Part shown: positions 59,062-64,000 of the stretch, piece after piece
How the letters are laid out: every line of letters starts with the position of its first letter
Numbering within the stretch: position 1 is the first letter of the stretch
Source of the DNA: Natrinema salinisoli
GTDB lineage: Archaea > Halobacteriota > Halobacteria > Halobacteriales > Natrialbaceae
Direction of reading: 5' to 3'
Assembly: GCF_020405205.1 (NCBI RefSeq)
Contig: NZ_CP084469.1
Coordinates: forward strand, 2,232,001 to 2,296,000
DNA length: 64,000 nt
Notes under the pieces: model-generated
The model's database searches: none
What the model was told of the DNA's origin: nothing
Seen by the model: only the letters and a program-made list of their open reading frames with translations
Program-made: the position numbers and the translations under genes

Positions 59062-59244
59062 CTAGTCAATTTCCTCAACAAGCTCGAGCGTCCATTCACC
59101 CTCACCAACGTGACGAATGTGGATGTGGTGATCTCCCTCGAGTTCGCCGTTCTCGTCAAGCAGCCCCTCGACGCGCATGTCGTCTTTCGGAAGCGTGATT
59201 CCGACCGAGTCGCGATCTAACTGGCGAATCTTGTTCAGTGCCAT
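59062..59244 (-). CDS. AbrB/SpoVT-like small DNA-binding protein
   Basis: A 60-residue protein, [20 protein letters not shown], then [20 protein letters not shown] and the strand [17 protein letters not shown]. The start [16 protein letters not shown] resembles the swapped-hairpin AbrB fold used by archaeal transcription factors and antitoxins. It is the only minus-strand gene between pilins and virion operon, hence a plausible switch for the divergent virion genes. A TATA-like TTTTATG lies about 32 bp before its ATG. Confidence 0.66.
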   Translation of the reverse strand: MALNKIRQLDRDSVGITLPKDDMRVEGLLDENGELEGDHHIHIRHVGEGEWTLELVEEID

Positions 59245-59349
59245 ATTCGGCGGGCAACCCCCCTTCTCATAAAACTTGGTTACAATCTGTTTTCCCGAGG
59301 TATTCCGGACCCTTTCGGGAGGGCGGGTTCGACGGGTGTGCGTTGTATT

Positions 59350-59769
59350 ATGGCAACTGCTTACCTGAGCGGAATGAAGAATCAGGAGGGCGTCGACCTG
59401 ATCGACGCCATCCTCGCACCGCTGTTCGTGGCCGCGACGCTCTCAATGTCCGGCCTCGGAACCATCGGCCTCGACAACCCGATCAGCTTCTATCTCGGTG
59501 ACGTGCTTTACAGCGCGGCCGGGACGGAGATCACCTGGGCATTCATCTTCACGATGGTTACGCTCCTGGTCGCGTGGTTCTCGAACGAAGCGCGCGACTG
59601 GTCGGACTTTTCGCAAGAGCAAGCTGCGCTCGTCGCCGGGATGGTTCTCCTGAACCTGTTCTCGGCGATCGTGCCGGCCGTCGCGGCGGCACTGGCGACG
59701 TACTGGTACGTCGGCGTCCTGCTGCTGATGGTCAACGGCGCTGGCTACTACCTCATCAGCTACTACTAA
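59350..59769 (+). CDS. Pleolipovirus VP3-like membrane protein
   Basis: A 139-residue protein with four hydrophobic segments: about 18-36, 55-75, 86-108 and 115-135. Short loops join them, and the second loop contains [13 protein letters not shown]. In pleolipoviruses the small VP3-like protein with four TM segments lines the inside of the membrane vesicle and precedes the spike gene. Size, topology and gene order agree. It heads the virion operon (59350 to the window end). The first 12 bases of the longer frame were dropped because the VP3-like Met follows them. Confidence 0.72.
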   Translation: MATAYLSGMKNQEGVDLIDAILAPLFVAATLSMSGLGTIGLDNPISFYLGDVLYSAAGTEITWAFIFTMVTLLVAWFSNEARDWSDFSQEQAALVAGMVLLNLFSAIVPAVAAALATYWYVGVLLLMVNGAGYYLISYY

Positions 59770-59781
59770 CGGAGTTCCATC

Positions 59782-60522
59782 ATGAGTTTTTCAAATCACA
59801 CCAAGACGGTTATCGGAATCGCCTTCCTGACGGTCTCTCTCGCGGCGATGGCGGCGATCGGGATGGCGGCGGTGACGGACATGGCGAACGAACAAGTGCA
59901 GTTCGACAACGAGTCGAACCTGACGGTCGGCGTCGACTGGAACGAGTCGGCGGCCTCCGACGCGACCGCCGACGTGACGGTGCAGCACGAGTCGGCCTAC
60001 CAGATCGACAACGACACGGTGACCGACTCGCACCTGAACAGTACGACCCTGAGCGGAACGACCGCCGAGTTCGACACAGCCAACGTGACGGACGGCACCA
60101 GCTACGATGTCGAGCTCGACTCGAGCGCGACGACGGTGACCGTCCCGGCCTCGGACATCAACGAGACCGACGGCACCGTTGACCTGTCCGCGCACACGTC
60201 CGACTCGATCACCGCCGACGACACGATCCTCTCGGCCACAGTCATGGCCGACGACGTGGTGAGCGATTCGTTCACCGCCGATCCCGGCAACGAAACGAAC
60301 GCGACCTACACCGAGTCCGACGGCCTCGTCGACGGGACGAGCTACCGAGTGATCGTCTCGGCCGACGACACGGAAGCCGATTCCGTCACCGTCGACGACG
60401 GCTCGATCGGCGGCCTGTTCGGAGGGAGTTCCGACGGCACGCCCGGCTTCGGTGTCGGCGTCGCGATCGCGGCGATCGCGGCGGCCGGCGCGGTCGCTCG
60501 CCGAAAGACTGGAGGGTCGTAG
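59782..60522 (+). CDS. Secreted PGF-CTERM protein within the virion operon
   Basis: A 246-residue exported protein. The signal peptide spans about 1-30 (TVIGIAFLTVSLAAMAAIGM). The mature part is a beta-rich, acidic, Thr/Asp/Ser-rich region with several Asn-x-Ser/Thr sites. The end reads SDGTPGFGVGVAIAAIAAAG and AVARRKTGGS, a full PGF-CTERM tail with PGF motif, TM stretch and basic end, as processed by the host archaeosortase. It lies between the VP3-like and spike-like genes with no gap before the latter, so it is likely a virion or envelope surface component. Confidence 0.72.
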   Translation: MSFSNHTKTVIGIAFLTVSLAAMAAIGMAAVTDMANEQVQFDNESNLTVGVDWNESAASDATADVTVQHESAYQIDNDTVTDSHLNSTTLSGTTAEFDTANVTDGTSYDVELDSSATTVTVPASDINETDGTVDLSAHTSDSITADDTILSATVMADDVVSDSFTADPGNETNATYTESDGLVDGTSYRVIVSADDTEADSVTVDDGSIGGLFGGSSDGTPGFGVGVAIAAIAAAGAVARRKTGGS

Positions 60523-63357
60523 ATGTCGGAAAGCAGCCCACAGCCCACGGCCCAAGAGATCGCGACCGAGTGTAAACTGACTCGACGACGGGCGCTCCAA
60601 TCGTTCGGAGTCGCGGCCGGTGCCACAGCTACGGGGGTAACTTTCGGCACCGACTCGGCTCAAGCGGCGGACGGCCTCGTCGACGGCGTGGTATCTGCGA
60701 TTCCCGGAGCGTCGACTACCGAAAAGGCCGCAACGCTGCTCGCTGCCGGGAACCCGGTAGGTGCGACTGCTGTCTTCGGCGCGCTCGCACTTGATTCGCT
60801 ATACGGCGGCGTTGAGTCCGAACTGTCGGCTGACGAGGCGATACTACACAACGTGGCCGTTTCCGAAGCCCAATCGCTGAACAACCACGAGGTCCTGATG
60901 TTGAATCGCATCACGGACTCTGCGCCGATCGCCTCGCTCGAGGCGCGACACGGTGCCATGCTCGCGTGGGAGAACGGCGAGTCGAACACGACCGGCTACA
61001 CCAACGCAATGGGTCGAATCCGCCAGTATTACGAACTGCTGGAGTTCAACGACTACCACGCTGTAAACAAGTCTCTGCTCCAGTTCGGCTACGCTGGCGC
61101 TGCGGCTACTGACAACGGCCTCGACGCCTTCGTAGCCGCCACTGGCACGGACGGCTCTGGGAACACGGTACAGTTCCGATTCCGAGCCAATCCGACAGAG
61201 ATCGACCTGACGTTACACGACGGCACGTCGATCTCGAATGTCGATCCTGACGAGGCCGACGAGGTGGCGCGAGAGAACGGCGCGACCACGCTTAAGACGC
61301 CGATGCTGCACGTCCGTGACACGACCAACGGGACGGACCTCGGGACGACGCCCGTCCTCGAGCAGTCCGTCGTCGACTCGTGGGACCCCGACGCCGAAAC
61401 GCTCACCTACGATGTCGACGGCACGACCTGTACGCTCGAATCTGATTTCGTTGTCTCCAGCACTGGGGACTCCGAATCTCAGAAGGTATGGGATGTAGCT
61501 GAAACGTTCCACCGCTTCGACCAGATCGTCTCGAAGTCGGATACGGTCACGTCTCGCTACGATCAGTCGACCGTCGACGACCTGTTTGCCGATCTCGATG
61601 CTGGCAACATCACTCCCTCGGAGGTCCGATCCCCGGAGGGTGTTGCCCGGTTCCTGAGCGGAACCGAAGATCAGGCGAACCAACAGTTCAGGCTCGCTAT
61701 GTTCCAGCAACTGGACATGGTGCGCCCGGACATGAGCCGCGTCGCGGAAATGACGGTCAGCTGGTCTGGCGCGACTGGAACTCGTGTTGACACTGACCCG
61801 AATCTCAGCGATCGGCACCTCTACCCGGATGAGTTCGTCGACGGCAGCCAGTACACCGGCATGGTGTTCTCCGAGCAAGCGCCTTCTGGCGGATTCCAAA
61901 CCGGCGAAACGTACACTGTCGGACCCACACTGTACGGTTCGACCAACGGCGGGGGTGTTGAGGCGATCGAGCCGTTTTCTGGCGATTTCCAACACAACAC
62001 CGGCCACAACCGTTGCTTAGACCTCGCCGTCTCGCCTGATCAGACGACGCTGTACGCCGCAACTGGCGACCCGTCTGTCCTCGCTTTCGACACGACGACT
62101 GGCGAACAGCTATGGGCGTTCTCTGGCCTCTCTGGCAACGCCACGTCGGTGGATATCTCACCGGACGGCTCGACAGTTATCGCAGGCGATCAGGACGGTA
62201 ACAGCCTGTACGGGCTGGACCCGTCCGATGGGACTGAGAAATGGTCTCACTCGTTTGGCGGATACGTCAACGACTGCATGTACTCATCCAGTAACGACGA
62301 GGCTTTCGTTGCCGTCGCCAACGGCACGATCGCCTCGGTAGACCCGACCAACGATGGGTCCGAAAACTGGACCTACTCCAGCGGTCTCACGCTCGAGGGT
62401 ATCGCACTTTCGCCGGACGAAGAAACCGTTGCCTGCGGCTCGTCTGGCGGGAATGTCGTCGCCGTCAACACTGCCGACCAGTCCGAAAAGTGGTCGTTCA
62501 ACACCCCGACCGCAACCACGCCGGATGTTGCGGCCGACGATTCTGCAGTCTACGCTCCCAGCTACGGCGGGATCGTCTACTGCATCGACATCACTGACGG
62601 CACGGAAAACGGCCAGTTCAATCCCACAGAGGATACGGCACACTCCGCGCTAACGGCACCCGGCTTCGACGACGCGTTTATCGGGTGTGCTGGCTCCATC
62701 TATCAGGTCGACTCGTCCGGCAACGGCACCCAGTTCTATTCGGGTGCTCCCGACGACCTCATGAAGCTCGTCATGCCTCGGATCGAATTTGGCGGCGTTG
62801 CTGGCGTCTCGATGACGACTGACGATGAATCCTCGAGCGAGGTGATCCTCCGAAACGGTACGATCACCATCGACGACATGACTGACCGCGAGGGTGTCTC
62901 GCTCACCCATGTCACCGATCAAACGATCGCTGACATCGAGGCGCTGGAGGCCACACCCGACAGTATTGATACTGTCGTTTCGGAAATGGGACAGTTCGAT
63001 AGCGTCGACGACATCAAGTACCGAAAGCACGTCGACGACATCCTCGAGAACTACGGCGCGCTCGATCAGCGTGACCAGATCTCGACGGACCAACCTGACT
63101 ACGAAAACCAGCAGTACGACACTGTTGACAACTCCCAGTTCGTCGAATACATGAAGAACAACCTCGAGTCGTATCGCGAAATGCTCGAGGCCGAGGAGGA
63201 GAGTAGTAGCAGCACCAGCGACAGTGATGACCCGCTGTTCGGCGGGATATTCTCAGATCAAAATGGTGGCGCACTCGCGGGCCTCGCTATCGTCGCACTC
63301 GTCGTCATGGGCATGGTGAGCGCGGCGATCGACAAGATTCCGCTGGTAGGTAAATAA
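60523..63357 (+). CDS. Spike-like envelope protein with inserted beta-propeller
   Basis: A 944-residue Tat-exported protein. The Tat motif TRRRALQSFGVAAGATATG lies at about 22-40. A helical N-terminal part follows (to about 150, AQSLNNHEVLMLNRITDSAP), then a beta region to about 470. Residues 478-741 form a WD40/PQQ-like propeller: repeats such as ISPDGSTVIAGDQDGNSLYG and LSPDEETVACGSSGGNVVAV. A stalk with a coiled coil (about 870-900) leads to a C-terminal TM anchor (ALAGLAIVALVVMGMVSAA) and a short KIPLVGK end. This layout matches VP4-type pleolipovirus spikes, which bind receptor and fuse membranes, but is nearly twice their usual length. Confidence 0.78.
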   Translation: MSESSPQPTAQEIATECKLTRRRALQSFGVAAGATATGVTFGTDSAQAADGLVDGVVSAIPGASTTEKAATLLAAGNPVGATAVFGALALDSLYGGVESELSADEAILHNVAVSEAQSLNNHEVLMLNRITDSAPIASLEARHGAMLAWENGESNTTGYTNAMGRIRQYYELLEFNDYHAVNKSLLQFGYAGAAATDNGLDAFVAATGTDGSGNTVQFRFRANPTEIDLTLHDGTSISNVDPDEADEVARENGATTLKTPMLHVRDTTNGTDLGTTPVLEQSVVDSWDPDAETLTYDVDGTTCTLESDFVVSSTGDSESQKVWDVAETFHRFDQIVSKSDTVTSRYDQSTVDDLFADLDAGNITPSEVRSPEGVARFLSGTEDQANQQFRLAMFQQLDMVRPDMSRVAEMTVSWSGATGTRVDTDPNLSDRHLYPDEFVDGSQYTGMVFSEQAPSGGFQTGETYTVGPTLYGSTNGGGVEAIEPFSGDFQHNTGHNRCLDLAVSPDQTTLYAATGDPSVLAFDTTTGEQLWAFSGLSGNATSVDISPDGSTVIAGDQDGNSLYGLDPSDGTEKWSHSFGGYVNDCMYSSSNDEAFVAVANGTIASVDPTNDGSENWTYSSGLTLEGIALSPDEETVACGSSGGNVVAVNTADQSEKWSFNTPTATTPDVAADDSAVYAPSYGGIVYCIDITDGTENGQFNPTEDTAHSALTAPGFDDAFIGCAGSIYQVDSSGNGTQFYSGAPDDLMKLVMPRIEFGGVAGVSMTTDDESSSEVILRNGTITIDDMTDREGVSLTHVTDQTIADIEALEATPDSIDTVVSEMGQFDSVDDIKYRKHVDDILENYGALDQRDQISTDQPDYENQQYDTVDNSQFVEYMKNNLESYREMLEAEEESSSSTSDSDDPLFGGIFSDQNGGALAGLAIVALVVMGMVSAAIDKIPLVGK

Positions 63358-63359
63358 CG

Positions 63360-63911
63360 ATGAGACGGATTTTCATTTTTGCAACGGTGGTAGCGCTCGC
63401 TCTGGCTATGGGCATGGGCGCGGTCGCCGCTCAGGAGAACCCGGCAGAGAACGCCACGGAAGCCGGCGAAGAAGCGGTTTCGCCGGATGACGATTACGAG
63501 CAAGAAATCGACAACGAGACGCGAATCGTCGATTGGGACTACCGGCCGGGAATGTTCACAATCACGTTCGAAGCCGATTCAGCGACGAAAATTTCGATGA
63601 CGGAAGCTGGCGACTTCGAGGCAGGCACCGGCTCGTTCAACTACAAGGAAGCTGGCCTCCAGGAGGGAACGAATACTGTGACGATGCCGGTCACCGATCG
63701 GCAGGGGGCCGGCGTCGCGATCGCGACCAGAGCCAGCCTCGAGCAAGGGAGTGGTGCCTTCGTCTCAGTCGGTCAGGTTCAGAAAAACCCGTTCAGCAAC
63801 TTCGGCGGAGAGACCGGACTGTTCTCCGGCGTCGCACTGTCGGTCTCGCTGGCGGCGCTCGGAGCGGCCTACGTCGTCCGCTCGGAAGATACCGGAGTGA
63901 TCGAAGCATGA
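63360..63911 (+). CDS. Pleolipovirus ORF6-like secreted membrane protein
   Basis: A 183-residue protein with a signal peptide (about 1-25, FIFATVVALALAMGMGAVAA), an acidic beta domain (30-145) and a C-terminal TM segment (LFSGVALSVSLAALGAAYVV). It begins 2 bp after the spike stop and overlaps the next gene by 4 nt (ATGA). In pleolipoviruses the gene following the spike is the conserved ORF6 of unknown role with this same topology. The assignment is by order and topology. Confidence 0.68.
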   Translation: MRRIFIFATVVALALAMGMGAVAAQENPAENATEAGEEAVSPDDDYEQEIDNETRIVDWDYRPGMFTITFEADSATKISMTEAGDFEAGTGSFNYKEAGLQEGTNTVTMPVTDRQGAGVAIATRASLEQGSGAFVSVGQVQKNPFSNFGGETGLFSGVALSVSLAALGAAYVVRSEDTGVIEA

Positions 63912-64000
63912 GCGAGACGAGCACCACCTTCGGAAGCTGGCGTGACCGTGTGACCTACGTGCTGGCCGAGGCCCAGCTGCTCGTCGCCGGCGCTGCGATG
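63908..64000 (+). CDS. ORF7-like gene, cut by the window end
   Basis: Only 31 codons are present: MSETSTTFGSWRDRVTYVLA, then EAQLLVAGAAM. The start overlaps the preceding stop (ATGA) and the frame is open to the last base. A hydrophobic segment begins at the end, as expected for the membrane protein ORF7 of pleolipoviruses, whose next gene would be the VP8-like NTPase. Identity is inferred from gene order. Confidence 0.55.
   Translation, partial: MSETSTTFGSWRDRVTYVLAEAQLLVAGAAM

Overview
The window is a high-GC archaeal chromosome segment, most likely from a haloarchaeon and probably Natrialbaceae-like. Nearly every protein is strongly acidic. The informational genes are archaeal: fused Kae1-Bud32, ribosomal proteins eS24 and eS31, and archaeal SepF. 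Regulators are of the TrmB, HTH-10 (bat-like), HalOD1 and DUF7344 types. Several exported proteins carry the PGF-CTERM tail of haloarchaeal surface proteins. The genus call is inference.

Region 1 (1-22.2 kb) is a housekeeping mosaic: cspA, sepF, a DUF1028 protein, a cluster of five small regulators (2.1-5.0 kb), a PUA-domain RNA-binding protein, a 7TM-PAS-PAS histidine kinase, an RNB-only RNase R, an alpha/beta hydrolase, an acetyltransferase, a PGF-CTERM secreted protein, KDG kinase, rtcA, an MFS carrier, mutL and an SDR oxidoreductase. Two small zinc-ribbon loci (5.2-5.8 kb and 15.1-15.6 kb, opposite strands) share a conserved leader. It has a TATA box, a four-helix RNA of about 121 nt with compensatory changes, and a small ORF encoding YILPGYKRP whose stop overlaps the zinc-ribbon start by 8 nt in both copies.

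Region 2 (22.3-52.6 kb) holds a GAF-PAS-LOV histidine kinase next to mutS, a UspA / amino-acid permease block, an operon of fused ThiD-ThiN with an F420-type oxidoreductase, and an H-NOX haem sensor translationally coupled to a chemotaxis transducer. It continues with a KDG aldolase, a MOT1-type carrier, a PIN-like gene with a tiny coupled partner, an IMPDH-like enzyme, rdgB, an orphan NuoCD fusion, kae1-bud32, the two ribosomal protein genes, a BNR propeller protein, a broken histidine kinase and a FemAB-like transferase. A decayed copy of the zinc-ribbon gene lies near 52 kb. Two hairpin-rich intergenic repeats (14.6 and 33.2 kb) belong to one family.

Region 3 (54.15 kb to the window end) is the left part of an integrated element resembling temperate pleolipoviruses of the SNJ2/HRPV-3 type. 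A 15-bp tRNA 3'-end fragment sits beside a zinc-binding tyrosine integrase on the minus strand. Upstream of it in the same direction are a coiled-coil gene and a zinc-finger gene in overlapping series, and a regulatory gap with repeated TTCCGA hexamers separates these from a divergent winged-helix gene. Then come a candidate replication gene, two tandem type IV pilins, an AbrB-like gene and a virion operon. The operon encodes a four-TM membrane protein, a PGF-CTERM protein, a 944-aa Tat-exported spike-like protein with an inserted beta-propeller, an ORF6-like protein and the start of an ORF7-like gene. The far attachment site, expected to contain the intact tRNA gene, lies beyond the window.
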